Positions 1 to 9,949 are shown, numbered from the stretch's first letter. The stretch is DNA of 64,000 bases from DTU015 sp964406505 (GCA_964406505.1 CAYORX010000003.1:62001-126000); one strand, 5' to 3'. A program made the numbers and translations. The notes: generated by a model from the letters alone, not told the origin.

Positions 1-2327
1 GGATGTCCTAGTCGGTATTCGGCAACATATTTAGGTAAAGTTTCAAGATATTCTGTGACCGCTTTGCGTAAAGCGCCTGAACCTTTACCGTGAATTATCG
101 TAACTTGGGACAAAGAAGCGATTATGGCATCATCAATATATTTCTCTAACATAATTAATGCTTCGTCACGTGTTGTTCCTCGCAAATCTATTTCCTGGGA
201 TACATCACATGCCTTTTCGTGTGCAAATTGGCTACTTGACTGTGATGTCTCAATCAAGGGTTGAGGTGTCTGTTTGGATTCACTTAGTTGATCTATTTTG
301 GTTCTAAGTTTTAAAGCACCTACCTGTACCACAACACCTTCGTCACCGTCGGTTTCCAAAATTCGACCCGGTTCGGAGAATCCTAATACTGCGACAGCCA
401 TACCCGGTTTAATTTCTTCTGTGTTTAAAACGCGTCCGCGCTCTTGGGCTAGTTCAGAAGGTTGATTTGTTAGCTCGATTTGTTTTTTCAATAAATGTTT
501 ACGAATTCGAGCCGCATCCGAGTATAGCTCGCCTGAAGTTTTATCTCGACTTTTTTTAATATCACGTAAGGTCTTTTCAAATTCAACCCTTGCTCTTGCT
601 ATAATCGACTGGGCTTCTTGTTTTGCTCTCTTAATGGTTTGTTTTTGTCGCGATTCTAAATCAAGAAGTTTGTTAGTGTATTCAACTCGAAGCTGTTTGT
701 ATAATTCATATTCTTTAGCCGCCTTTTCAGCACTTTCCCGGGCTTTACGTGATTCGATTTCCATATCTGTGATCAAGTCTTCAAGTTTAGCCACATCTTT
801 GGGTATTTTTTCTTGAGCACGTGTCAAAATCCTGTCATTTAACCCTAATCTGCGCGCAACTAAAAATGCATGAGACCTTCCGGGTCTTCCTACCGTAAGT
901 TGGAATGTTGGAACCATATTTATAGAATCCCATTCCATGCTTGCATTAGCCATTCCTCGGGTTTGTTGTGCCATTATTTTTAATTCATTGTAGTGGCTAG
1001 TAACTACACATAATGCACCCGAATGATGAATTTCTTCGAGAATAGACAAAGCCAGGGCAGCACCTTCCCCTGGATCAGTTCCTGCGCCAAGCTCGTCGAT
1101 AATTACTAGTTTGCCTTTTTTCGATGAATCCAAAATCTTTTTTATATTAGAAATATGCGCTGAAAACGTGCTTAAGTTTTGCTCGATAGATTGTTCGTCG
1201 CCAATATCGCACAAAATACCTTTGATGTTTCCAATTTTGGTGTTCAAGTCGCAGGGGCAAGGCATGCCTGCCAGTGCCATTGCAACTAAAAGTCCGCAAG
1301 TTTTTAAGGCAACAGTTTTGCCTCCCATATTTGGACCTGTAATAACTACAGTTCGGGTATTGAATTCGCTTAACTCTATATCAAGAGGAACAGGAGTGCT
1401 TTTCAAAAGAGGATGCCACGCCTTAATTAACGATAAGGAAAAACTATCTACCAACGTTGGAAAACACCCATTCCATTTTTGTGCGAGATTTGCTTTAGCC
1501 AATCCGAGGTCGAATTCCTCTAATGCTTTCACACCTTCTAAAAGTTCCCTACCTACAACACCGATCCACTTAGAAATTTCTACAAGAATTCTTTCAATTT
1601 CATCTCTTTCCCTGAGCTCAAGACGTTTTATTTGATTAGCTATTTCCAAAAGCTCAGATGGTTCCAAGAAGAGGGTCTGACCCGATGCTGATTGGTCGTG
1701 GACAATTCCCTGGAATCGTGAAACATATTCTTGTTTGATCGGAAGTACATATCTGCCATTCCGAATAGTGACTATGGGTTCTTGGAGATATTGCGATATG
1801 TTGTGCTGAGTCGCCAGTTCCTCGGCACGTTTTCTGAGCCTTGCTTGTTGTATTTTAAATGTTTTTCGAATAGATAACAACTCATCGCTTGCAGTATCCT
1901 TTACTTCACCTCGTTCATCTACAATTTGAGCAAGCCGGGTTTTAAGTTGTGTTTGTTTAGGAAATTTTTCCCTTAATTTGTGTAGTTCATTGAATTCAGC
2001 ATCTACACTTCCGATCCAATTTGAAATTTTGCCACAAACGACTAAAAACTCAAAAACGTTAAGTAGATCAATTGGTGCAAGCATGGTTCCACGCATTGCC
2101 TTTAATATTCTACTGGTGATATCCTTCACTTCAGAGATAGGTGGCTGTGGAGATTTTAGCAAAGCTTTGATTATTTGGCGCCCGGTTTCCTGCAGTGTTC
2201 TCGCGTCAGATACATTTACTGGTACCATTTGTTTTGCTGCTACTTTACCCATAGGGGTTACAGCCTGAGCCGCTAGCATTTCTTGCATTTTTTCAAATTC
2301 TAAAATATCAAGTGTTTTGCGATCCAT
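1..2327 (-). CDS. mutS2: Endonuclease MutS2, 3' end cut by window edge
   Basis: MutS-family ATPase with a C-terminal Smr nuclease domain; MutS2 proteins suppress recombination and act in ribosome rescue. The reverse strand reads MDRKTLDILEFEKMQEM at the N-terminus. The Walker A motif GPNMGGKTV lies at about residue 330 (near 1330) and the Walker B region IDELGAGTDPGEG near 1085. The Smr motif IIHGKGSGALR is at about 60-95, so only about 20 C-terminal residues are missing. The ATG at 2327 is 16 nt from the nearest GGAGG. An in-frame TTG at 2339 sits only 4 nt from it, so the start is not settled. The 5' end overlaps the upstream thioredoxin-like gene by about 20 nt, suggesting translational coupling. 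Confidence 0.95.
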   Translation of the reverse strand, partial: MDRKTLDILEFEKMQEMLAAQAVTPMGKVAAKQMVPVNVSDARTLQETGRQIIKALLKSPQPPISEVKDITSRILKAMRGTMLAPIDLLNVFEFLVVCGKISNWIGSVDAEFNELHKLREKFPKQTQLKTRLAQIVDERGEVKDTASDELLSIRKTFKIQQARLRKRAEELATQHNISQYLQEPIVTIRNGRYVLPIKQEYVSRFQGIVHDQSASGQTLFLEPSELLEIANQIKRLELRERDEIERILVEISKWIGVVGRELLEGVKALEEFDLGLAKANLAQKWNGCFPTLVDSFSLSLIKAWHPLLKSTPVPLDIELSEFNTRTVVITGPNMGGKTVALKTCGLLVAMALAGMPCPCDLNTKIGNIKGILCDIGDEQSIEQNLSTFSAHISNIKKILDSSKKGKLVIIDELGAGTDPGEGAALALSILEEIHHSGALCVVTSHYNELKIMAQQTRGMANASMEWDSINMVPTFQLTVGRPGRSHAFLVARRLGLNDRILTRAQEKIPKDVAKLEDLITDMEIESRKARESAEKAAKEYELYKQLRVEYTNKLLDLESRQKQTIKRAKQEAQSIIARARVEFEKTLRDIKKSRDKTSGELYSDAARIRKHLLKKQIELTNQPSELAQERGRVLNTEEIKPGMAVAVLGFSEPGRILETDGDEGVVVQVGALKLRTKIDQLSESKQTPQPLIETSQSSSQFAHEKACDVSQEIDLRGTTRDEALIMLEKYIDDAIIASLSQVTIIHGKGSGALRKAVTEYLETLPKYVAEYRLGH

Positions 2328-2865
2328 ATCTGTTTTCAAGAATCCTCCGTATTTCTTTAATGGTTTCGTCTCTGAACTGCGTTTTATATAATTTTCGCAT
2401 TCTTGTGCGGATGTTGTAAATTTCACCCTTTCTTTCTTGGTCCAGGAAATCAGTGGCCGCCTTAGGTCTTTCAATGAAACGCCCGATTTCAGTACCTTCA
2501 TTATCAAACAGCACGAATATCGGAATAATTCTTTTGCCGTTCGTAAGGTACAGATCCATGATATCTAAATTATCATCTCTTGAAAACACAAGCAGCCGGA
2601 AGCAAGGATATAATGAGCACAATTTAGCTACAATGGGTAAGTTTTCAACGCAATCACCACACCATGGTTCAGAAATTGCTAAAATTTTAACTGTTTGTGG
2701 AGTTAGGATTTTGGATAGATGGACAAAGTAATGATGATCTTTGGATTTTATTTCGGTTTCATGGTAATTTTGCTTCATCGTAGGTACATTTAGTTGCGTA
2801 TTTTCGAGGTACTTGTCAAAGGACATGGCTTTTAAAATCCATTCTTGCTTGAACTTGAATCGCAT
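2308..2865 (-). CDS. Thioredoxin-like family protein
   Basis: A 185-residue cytoplasmic protein with a thioredoxin fold. The CxxC motif appears as EPWCGDC at about residues 69-75, followed by FRLLVFSRDD and a PIFVLFDNEGTEIGRF strand. There is no signal peptide. WCGDC proteins of this kind occur in many Bacillota as thioredoxin-family proteins of unknown partner. The ATG at 2865 has GGGGG 8 nt upstream (2874-2878). An internal ATG at 2826 has no comparable site. It overlaps the start of mutS2, so the two are probably co-transcribed. A thiol-reductase role is family inference; the substrate is unknown. Confidence 0.8.
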   Translation of the reverse strand: MRFKFKQEWILKAMSFDKYLENTQLNVPTMKQNYHETEIKSKDHHYFVHLSKILTPQTVKILAISEPWCGDCVENLPIVAKLCSLYPCFRLLVFSRDDNLDIMDLYLTNGKRIIPIFVLFDNEGTEIGRFIERPKAATDFLDQERKGEIYNIRTRMRKLYKTQFRDETIKEIRRILENRYGSQNT

Positions 2866-2909
2866 AAGATTTAACCCCCAAGTAAGTATTAGACTGTTAA
2901 GATTATCAT

Positions 2910-3524
2910 CTATTTGGGGGCCGTTCGCGAAGTGTTTGTAATTTTTAGCGGTTCAGTTATTTCTCGGTATCTTTGTCTTAAACGTTTGGATGATAACGCC
3001 ATCATATCATTAATTCTTGAAAGCTCACTGATGTTTACGTCTTCAATGGTTACAGGCTGTGCCTCTTTTTTAAATATAACTGATACTTGACCAGTAGGTT
3101 CAAGTACAGCTAGCGACACATCTTCCACGCGTTCTACACCTTGTTGGCGAAGCACGATATGTAAGTCTGATAGCGAAACCCGTTCCTTTTTACGATTGTC
3201 GTGAAGTATTCGCCCATTGACTACAAGCGGAGTTGACATTCCTTGAGTAACTTTTTCTGCTCCTCGCCAATGCAAATTTATAACGGTTAGCAAATATTGA
3301 AAAAAAGAAAGGATTAAAATTGGTACGACTCCATTCCATAAACTAATGCTTTCTTCTTCCAGAGGCAAAGCGGCCGCCGAACCGATGATGATCATAACCG
3401 TCAAATCAAACGGTGCAAGTTGAGCTATTGATCTTTTCCCCATTACCCTAACTGCAACCAAAGTAATAAAAAACATTGCAACGGATCGAAAAGCAAATAG
3501 TTTAAGTAGTTCGAGATCCGGCAA
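2910..3524 (-). CDS. DUF421 (YetF-type) membrane protein
   Basis: A 204-residue protein with three N-terminal membrane segments (about residues 8-28, 38-55, 62-85) and a cytoplasmic C-terminal domain. The signature VMGKRSIAQLAPFDLTVMI and the downstream domain (STPLVVNGRIL, then LSDLHIVLRQQGV) match the DUF421/YetF family. B. subtilis relatives (YetF, YrbG, YdfR) affect spore properties. The start is a TTG at 3524 with GGAGGT 7 nt upstream; no ATG fits better. It lies between the thioredoxin-like gene and a lipoprotein gene, all on the minus strand. Biochemical function is unknown. Confidence 0.85.
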   Translation of the reverse strand: MPDLELLKLFAFRSVAMFFITLVAVRVMGKRSIAQLAPFDLTVMIIIGSAAALPLEEESISLWNGVVPILILSFFQYLLTVINLHWRGAEKVTQGMSTPLVVNGRILHDNRKKERVSLSDLHIVLRQQGVERVEDVSLAVLEPTGQVSVIFKKEAQPVTIEDVNISELSRINDMMALSSKRLRQRYREITEPLKITNTSRTAPK

Positions 3525-3574
3525 TTTATCTACCTCCGAACGCCGTAATAAATTTTGATGGTCATGAATCGGTT

Positions 3575-4708
3575 CTATTTGTTAGTATAGCCTTTCAAGG
3601 CGCTTCGGATGCCCTGTTCAAACTCGATTTTGCCGATTGTTCCTGATAAATAATCTTCTACAGTTTGGGTTATCGCAAGGCGAATTTTGTTTCTTTTTTC
3701 GTATTCTGTGTAGTTAATAACTTGAGTATCTGTAGTATAAAATGAATTTATTAAGACTACACGTTCGTTTTGTTCAAGTCCACTTTCCAAATTGAATATC
3801 GATACATCTTTAGCACAAGCGGGTATACACCCTAAGACTTTGGCTGCCCATTTCCCTTTGGCACGGGCAAGTAGTTTTGCGAGCTCTATAGCAGGCTTTA
3901 TTATTTCATTGTTTTGAGTTACAACTAGATAGGCGGGAACTGAAAAATAAAAATCCGGATTGCCTTGCGGATTATCTATGGGGAACATGTTCACTCGATT
4001 ATTTAATTCTGATAATTTTAACCATTTGAAAAGTTGGGGAGTAACGGGGTACATCATGTTAATGTAGTTTTGAGTCCATAAGTCTAACGCAGACTCTTTA
4101 TTAATACTAGAAATATCTTTTGCCCACTTTACATATTCAAATACATTTTCGACACATTCGTGGCTATTCCAATCGCCTATGGCAGAATACAAAAATCTTG
4201 GTGACCCCGTAAGACATCCGATGGCCTCTAAATCATTTTCTTTTAGGCCTTTTTTAGCTAAACAATGCCAATGGATATATGATGGAATACCCATCAATTT
4301 GTCTTCGTGAGTCCAATAGGCAATCGTGGGCTTTAGATAATCATCGCTTTTAACTGTTTCTGTTAGATTTTGAGTACCTACTCCTACAAAGGGCCACTCA
4401 GTTGAAAACACGACGAGTACCGGCGGTATATGGCCTTCGTAGTTGTCTAAGAGCAAATTTTCTATTTCTTGCCTCGTTTTAAACTCAACCTCAACAGGAA
4501 TCTCGTATGTTTCTATAAAAGATTCTACGATTCGAAAGAGGCTCTGTGAATATGGCTGAGCACCGACAAGCCGGGGTTCTTTTGCATCCCACACAGCTAT
4601 TTCGATTACTTCTAGGGCTAAATCAGTGGGTGGCTCACTTGTTTGTCTACAGCAGCACAGCATCAGAATCGCTAGTAATATAATTGCCCTTACGAAGCAC
4701 GTTCGCAA
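3575..4708 (-). CDS. Solute-binding-protein-like lipoprotein
   Basis: A 377-residue exported protein. The N-terminus is a short charged region, a hydrophobic stretch and a lipobox-like LMLCCCR at about residues 16-22, so it is probably a lipoprotein. The mature part looks like a family 1 extracellular solute-binding protein: a VEVEFKTRQEIENLL region, PPVLVVFSTEWPFVG, and PAIELAKLLARAKGKWAAK near the C-terminus, where such proteins have an end-of-lobe helix. No permease or ATPase gene is adjacent, so it is an orphan binding protein or a repurposed one. The start is TTG 4708 with GGAGG at 4716-4720. Ligand unknown. Confidence 0.6.
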   Translation of the reverse strand: MRTCFVRAIILLAILMLCCCRQTSEPPTDLALEVIEIAVWDAKEPRLVGAQPYSQSLFRIVESFIETYEIPVEVEFKTRQEIENLLLDNYEGHIPPVLVVFSTEWPFVGVGTQNLTETVKSDDYLKPTIAYWTHEDKLMGIPSYIHWHCLAKKGLKENDLEAIGCLTGSPRFLYSAIGDWNSHECVENVFEYVKWAKDISSINKESALDLWTQNYINMMYPVTPQLFKWLKLSELNNRVNMFPIDNPQGNPDFYFSVPAYLVVTQNNEIIKPAIELAKLLARAKGKWAAKVLGCIPACAKDVSIFNLESGLEQNERVVLINSFYTTDTQVINYTEYEKRNKIRLAITQTVEDYLSGTIGKIEFEQGIRSALKGYTNK

Positions 4709-4720
4709 TCTAGTACCTCC

Positions 4721-5674
4721 CTACCGTTCTTTGATGTGTAGAAGTACGAAAACATCTACTGTGGCACAGCCTTGTCTACCCAATCCAAAGACATCTCTTA
4801 TTTCTTGAACTGAAAGTTGTGTTTTTTGTCCATATCTCCCATCACTTGGTCCAGCATCAAAACCTAGCTCCCGTACGGCTTCTTGAAGCCGTACTACTTC
4901 TGGTCCTATAGTTCCGGGGGTTAGAGGTTTTGTAAAATCAAGTAGGGGTCTATAACCGATGATTTTAACCCTCGTTCCAATAGATACAATTTCAAACAAT
5001 TCTTCGATTTCTTCATTGAACATTCTTATGCAACCTTGGCTAGCATAAGACCCGATAGACCAAGGGCGATTGGTCCCATGAATTCCGTACCCTCCCCAAG
5101 GAATATCCAATGACATCCATCTCGTTCCAAAAGCACCACCCGATTCAAACCCTTTATCGATGATTTTCCATTCACCAACTGGTGTTAAAGTGCTCCACTT
5201 CCCCACTGCAACAGGATAAGTTTTCCACGCTGTATCATTAACCCATACTGTTAGCTCTGCATTTTCTGTATTTATTTCCAGACGAACTTCTCCTTCTGGC
5301 AATTGTTTTGGAACGCTATGATAAGGCTTTTCTATGCCCGCAGCAAGCGCTTTCCACGTAACTCTGTTAACTACCCCGGTAGGTTCTAAAAAATAGTTCT
5401 TTTGGAATGACTTTACGCTCTTTACGGTTTCGGCGTCGTAAATTTCATCTAAAGGCCCTGCATAAAATCCAAGTTCTCTAAGTCGAAGTTTAAGGTCATA
5501 TACATCGTGTCTTTTTAAAGGAGGAGACGTGGGTAACAATGGTTCGTCAGTTTCATGAGGCTTCAGAGCTGCCGGCACTTCGGTTTTCATACCGGTTCCG
5601 AATATTAACAACATTATCAAAAGTAGCACCGTATAAATAAGTTTCGACATGTTTAAATGAGTTTTGCCGGACAA
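4721..5674 (-). CDS. L,D-transpeptidase (YkuD) with two peptidoglycan-binding domains
   Basis: A 317-residue exported cell-wall enzyme. Order: N-terminal hydrophobic signal/anchor (about 9-27), PG_binding_1 domain (about 55-110, LRLRELGFYAGPLDEIYDAE), YkuD catalytic domain (about 128-240) and a second PG_binding_1-like repeat (about 250-310). The catalytic signature is visible as HGTNRPWSIG, then SQGCIRM, giving the His and Cys of the active site. These enzymes form 3-3 cross-links; in spore-formers some act on the spore cortex or coat. The TTG at 5674 has AGGGAGTG upstream; the internal ATG at 5650 has no site. It lies 12 nt before the lipoprotein gene on the minus strand, so they are likely co-transcribed. 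Confidence 0.92.
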   Translation of the reverse strand: MSGKTHLNMSKLIYTVLLLIMLLIFGTGMKTEVPAALKPHETDEPLLPTSPPLKRHDVYDLKLRLRELGFYAGPLDEIYDAETVKSVKSFQKNYFLEPTGVVNRVTWKALAAGIEKPYHSVPKQLPEGEVRLEINTENAELTVWVNDTAWKTYPVAVGKWSTLTPVGEWKIIDKGFESGGAFGTRWMSLDIPWGGYGIHGTNRPWSIGSYASQGCIRMFNEEIEELFEIVSIGTRVKIIGYRPLLDFTKPLTPGTIGPEVVRLQEAVRELGFDAGPSDGRYGQKTQLSVQEIRDVFGLGRQGCATVDVFVLLHIKER

Positions 5675-5761
5675 ATCAAAACACTCCCTAATTTACTAGT
5701 AATTTCTCATCGTAAAATATGAGGAGTACCCTAATTTTATGAAAATTGTTGTAGTTGTGAG

Positions 5762-7462
5762 TTAATTTGGTTTAATTGGAAACCAAGTTTCAAAACGTTG
5801 TGCATTAATAATGCGATCCGGACTTAATCCTGCTCGTCTTGCACATGCAGCGATTCCAAATTGCATATCGTCCATACCGTTTATGCTGTGGGCATCCGAA
5901 GATATTGCAAAACGCACTCCAAACGAATTAGCTCGTAGGGCAAGTTCACTTGAAAGATCCAACCGATGGGGGGACGCATTTATCTCTAATGCCGTGTTAT
6001 TAATGGAGGCGGTTTGAAACAGTTCATCAAAATACTCTGAATTTCCTGCCCTACGACCGATAAGCCTTCCCGTGGGATGTCCGATAATATCAACAGTGGG
6101 ATTGCTCGCGGCCTTGATCAGTCTATCTGTGATGCTACGGGCAGTGCCCGACAGACCTTGATGAATCGAAGCTACAACAATGTCTAGTTTCGCAAGAATA
6201 TTATCGGGAAGTGTAAGGCTTCCATCAGACAGGATATCAACTTCTACCCCCGATAAAATACGTATTTGAGGATATTTCTTTGATATATCGGCTATTTCTT
6301 TAATTTGTGCTTCAATTTTTCGAGGAGTTATCCCCTTAATTATTTTAATCTCTGTGGCATGGTCTGTGATCGCTATAAAAGAATAACCAAGTTCTATAGA
6401 CCTTTTGACCATCTGTTCAATAGTTCCATGACCATCGGACCAAATAGTATGTATATGCAGATCACCTTTTATGTCAGATAGGTTCACAGGCTCAATATGC
6501 TGGTTCGCCAAAGATTTTTGCCAATAATGTTTGTTGTAACGTAATTCTGGTGGTATAAAACTAATACCGAGCATATCAAATATTTGTTTTTCTGTTGAAC
6601 CAGAAATTGGAATATCATACCCGATAGAACGCGCTAAATTTTCGATCCATTTCGTAAAAGATATCGGACCTGTTAGCATAATTTGCTTCCAACCAAACTC
6701 ATCATCTGGAGCGAGATGAATCTTTAGAGGAATACCGATATTCGACATATAAATAAATGCTTGTTGTTTTTCATTCCAGATTTCGCTTAACAAATCTTTA
6801 GACGAAAAATAACCAATTTTTTGCTTACTCATCTCCTTAACTAGCCAAGAACTATTTTCAGCCTTCAACAAAATATCCATCGAGCCCGTTGTCTCCAATG
6901 CCTGTCTGACCTCACCTACGACAGTTCCATAAATACTTGCTTTCTTAAACTGGTTTAGATAATGTTTTACAGTAGGTAACGAAACCCCTAATGGGGTTCT
7001 CCCTAAATATTGACTTATTTCTTCAATGCCACGAGCAATGCGTGCCTCTTTCTTCGCTCCAATGCCTGAAATTGTCCGTAGATGCTTCGCTTGTACAGCA
7101 TTTTTAAGGGTGTTCAAGTCTATCACACCCAAAGTTTCATAGAGGGTTTTTGCAGTTTTTGGGCCAATTCCCGGAATCTTAAGCACCTGTAATAGTCCCA
7201 ATGGAACTGCTTGGGCAAGATTATCGAAAACTTGAGATCTTCCCGTGGTAATTATTTGATAGATTTGAGCCGCAATAGCTTTCCCCACTCCCGGGATTCG
7301 CGTTAGCTGCTTTTTAGCCGCAAGTGATTCTAGGTTAAAGTTACTTCGTTCAACTAGTCGAGCCGCCCTTTCATATGCACGTATTCTATATGCACTTTCG
7401 CCTTTTAAAGTCATAAGCGAAGCAATAGCATTAAGCAAGTAAGCGATCTCAGGTTTTTGCAT
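5762..7462 (-). CDS. polX: PolX-family protein: degenerate polymerase X domain plus intact PHP domain
   Basis: A 566-residue homologue of bacterial family X DNA polymerase. Order: 8-kDa-like helix-hairpin-helix region (about 1-150; repeats IPGVGKAIA and IPGIGPKTA), a palm/nucleotidyltransferase remnant (about 160-310), and a C-terminal PHP domain (about 330-566). The PHP metal ligands are intact: DLHIHTIWSDGHG, ITDHA, HPTGR, and SSDAH near the end. The palm is not: the usual GS...RR and GDxD read GEVRQ and GSMD (residues 183-196), and the third catalytic Asp position reads LKIH (246-249). Polymerase activity is therefore doubtful, while PHP 3'-5' exonuclease or phosphatase activity is plausible. 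It abuts pheT (3-nt spacing), the same order as in Bacillus but without zapA and cvpA. Confidence 0.88.
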   Translation of the reverse strand: MQKPEIAYLLNAIASLMTLKGESAYRIRAYERAARLVERSNFNLESLAAKKQLTRIPGVGKAIAAQIYQIITTGRSQVFDNLAQAVPLGLLQVLKIPGIGPKTAKTLYETLGVIDLNTLKNAVQAKHLRTISGIGAKKEARIARGIEEISQYLGRTPLGVSLPTVKHYLNQFKKASIYGTVVGEVRQALETTGSMDILLKAENSSWLVKEMSKQKIGYFSSKDLLSEIWNEKQQAFIYMSNIGIPLKIHLAPDDEFGWKQIMLTGPISFTKWIENLARSIGYDIPISGSTEKQIFDMLGISFIPPELRYNKHYWQKSLANQHIEPVNLSDIKGDLHIHTIWSDGHGTIEQMVKRSIELGYSFIAITDHATEIKIIKGITPRKIEAQIKEIADISKKYPQIRILSGVEVDILSDGSLTLPDNILAKLDIVVASIHQGLSGTARSITDRLIKAASNPTVDIIGHPTGRLIGRRAGNSEYFDELFQTASINNTALEINASPHRLDLSSELALRANSFGVRFAISSDAHSINGMDDMQFGIAACARRAGLSPDRIINAQRFETWFPIKPN

Positions 7463-7464
7463 GA

Positions 7465-9918
7465 CTACGCTCTCAACACCGCACCATATTCGCGTTTTAA
7501 TCTGTTCATAATCATATGTCTATCCTTAGATAACTCCTCTTCGGTTAATGTTTTATCATAAGGTTGATAGATTAGTTTCAAAGCCAAACTTTTGTGATTC
7601 GGAGGAACAGGCGCTTTTCTCCACACATCAAATAGGATAACCGAGGTAAGAAATTTACTCGTCTTTTGTATGCTTTCAATTACGTGCCCAGCGGCAACTT
7701 GCTCGGGTACAATAATGGCTAAATCTCTTTCAACAGGCATTAGGTTAGAAACAGGTTGATATTCTTTAGATTTTATTGCCGATAGCAACCCCTCTGTTGA
7801 AAGCCAAGCAACTGCCATAGGTAACGAAATATCAAAGCGTTGAAGACATCTAGGATGCAATTCACCTATTTCACCAATGGTTGACATGTTAGCCAGTAGT
7901 TTTGCAGATTTGCCGGGATGAAAAGGCATTCCTGCTTTGGGTAGGTATTCTACCTTACTAATACCCAATAGATCTAAAAAGGTAGACAGTATCCCTTTCA
8001 TTTGGTAAAACCCGGATTCGGTGGAATCAGTAAGCCAGGTTTTGGGTTTAAGTATTCCATAAGATGCAAGTCCGATTTGAATTGTTTCTATCGGCAATTT
8101 GTCAGACGGGAAAAATATTCGACCGATTTCCCAGATGAAACCTCCGGAGTTTCCAACTCTTATGTTCGTGGATACTACATTTATTAACCCAGGTAATATG
8201 CTAGGCCTTAAAACCGATTCTTGGGATGACAAGGGGTTTTCTAGATAAACGGGATTATTTCTTGGATCTTCGGAAACCCAACCCAAACGTTCTAAATCTT
8301 TGGGATCAATCAAGGAATTGGTTAGACACTCCATACCTCCCAAAGACGCAAGCATGTCACGAATTCTTTCGATTTTTAGTTGATTCCTGTCGGTCATGTC
8401 ACCTGAAATTACCTTAGATAAACAATCCGTTCCAAGGTTATCGTATCCGTAATGTCTAGCGATCTCTTCAACGAGATCAACCTCTGCGTTTATATCTACG
8501 CGTCTAGGTGGTACTACAACAGAAATAGAGTTGCATTTAGATTCATGCTGGCTCATTTCTTCCACTTCAAAATTTATGTTTTCAAGAAGTTTTTTACATG
8601 TTTGAGAAGATAGCTCGGTGCCCAATACACGTTTTACGGTTTCCATCCTTAGAACAATTTGTTTGGGTTTAATTTGGAAATGATTTGCTTCTGCATAACC
8701 CGGAACTGGTAAACCACCCGAAAGAGTTGTAATAAAGTCTACCGCTCTTTCAGCCACTGCAGCCTGAGCAGTAGGATCTATGCCCTTTTCAAACCTAATC
8801 GCGGCTTCTGTTCTAAGTTTTAGTTTTTGCGAAGCACGACGAACTGAGATGGGATCAAAATATGCAGATTCTATAAGAATTTCGCTAGTTGTATCTGTGA
8901 TTTCTGTAGATTTCCCACCCATTATGGCTCCAATAGCAATCGGACCAGATGAATCTGTAATTACTATGGTCCCTGGAGGTAAAGTTCTTTCTTCGCTGTC
9001 AAGCGTGACCAATTTTTCGCCGGGCCTAGAACCTCTTACAACGATCTTTTGTTGATTTAACTTGCCGACATCAAATGCATGAAGAGGTTGGCCGGTTTCT
9101 ATCATAATGTAATTGGTTGCATCAACTATCAAGTTGATGGGTCTTTGACCAGCCAGGTAAAGTCTTCTTTCTATATTTACAGGGGAATAACCGTACTTTA
9201 CATCGGTAATTACTTTTGCTACATATCTTTTACATAATTCTGGTTCAGGCAAATCAATATGAATATTGTGTTCTTGTTTACGATGCAGACTAGGATTTTT
9301 ACTTCCTCTAGCACTCGCCCAATTCCATTTTTCCAATACGTTAGGTAATTTGAGCTCCGTTTTTGCAAGAGCTGCGGCTTCTATGGCAACTCCAAGAATA
9401 CCTAGACAATGAGAATAATTAACGGTGAGTTCCAATTCCAATACCCAGTCATCTAACTCAAACAGTTCTTTTGCATCAACACCTAATTTCGTATTTTCAG
9501 GCAAAATTATGATATCTTCGTTGGGTCTCGGGGGTTGTCCCGTCAAAAGTTCATTTGTGCAAATCACCATCGCTTCCGATACAGATCCGTAGATCTGTTT
9601 AGGTTCTATCTTAATACCACCGGGAAGGGTAGCCCCCGGTAGCGCAAGCAGAATGATATTCCCTTCTTTAAATCCCGACGCGCTGCTTATTACATTCAAC
9701 TTTCCATCACCAGTGTCGATAGTCGCAATTTTATGATCAGGCCTTTGGGGATGGATTTGTGTTTCCACTATCTTAGCTGAAACAACTGATGAAATTTCTA
9801 GTGGTTGATAGGTAAGTTCCTCAACATTTATTCCTGCCATGGTCAGACGGTCAGCCGTCTCTTGAGGATCCCAGGGTAAATCTGTATATTGATTAAGCCA
9901 TTTCCATGGTACTTTCAT
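7465..9918 (-). CDS. pheT: Phenylalanyl-tRNA synthetase beta subunit
   Basis: An 817-residue beta subunit of the alpha2-beta2 class II synthetase that charges tRNA-Phe in the cytoplasm. The N-terminus MKVPWKWLNQYTDLP, the tRNA-binding OB domain (about 40-150), the B3/B4 editing region (about 210-400, GQPLHAFDV), the B5 domain (about 410-490, RRVDINAEVDLVEEIAR) and the C-terminal ferredoxin-fold anticodon-binding domain (about 720-817, PVERDLAIIVPE) are all visible. Length is normal. It follows pheS by about 30 nt and is controlled by the same T-box leader. polX follows immediately. Confidence 0.97.
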   Translation of the reverse strand: MKVPWKWLNQYTDLPWDPQETADRLTMAGINVEELTYQPLEISSVVSAKIVETQIHPQRPDHKIATIDTGDGKLNVISSASGFKEGNIILLALPGATLPGGIKIEPKQIYGSVSEAMVICTNELLTGQPPRPNEDIIILPENTKLGVDAKELFELDDWVLELELTVNYSHCLGILGVAIEAAALAKTELKLPNVLEKWNWASARGSKNPSLHRKQEHNIHIDLPEPELCKRYVAKVITDVKYGYSPVNIERRLYLAGQRPINLIVDATNYIMIETGQPLHAFDVGKLNQQKIVVRGSRPGEKLVTLDSEERTLPPGTIVITDSSGPIAIGAIMGGKSTEITDTTSEILIESAYFDPISVRRASQKLKLRTEAAIRFEKGIDPTAQAAVAERAVDFITTLSGGLPVPGYAEANHFQIKPKQIVLRMETVKRVLGTELSSQTCKKLLENINFEVEEMSQHESKCNSISVVVPPRRVDINAEVDLVEEIARHYGYDNLGTDCLSKVISGDMTDRNQLKIERIRDMLASLGGMECLTNSLIDPKDLERLGWVSEDPRNNPVYLENPLSSQESVLRPSILPGLINVVSTNIRVGNSGGFIWEIGRIFFPSDKLPIETIQIGLASYGILKPKTWLTDSTESGFYQMKGILSTFLDLLGISKVEYLPKAGMPFHPGKSAKLLANMSTIGEIGELHPRCLQRFDISLPMAVAWLSTEGLLSAIKSKEYQPVSNLMPVERDLAIIVPEQVAAGHVIESIQKTSKFLTSVILFDVWRKAPVPPNHKSLALKLIYQPYDKTLTEEELSKDRHMIMNRLKREYGAVLRA

Positions 9919-9949
9919 TCAAACTTACGCCTCCAATCATTGTCATGTA

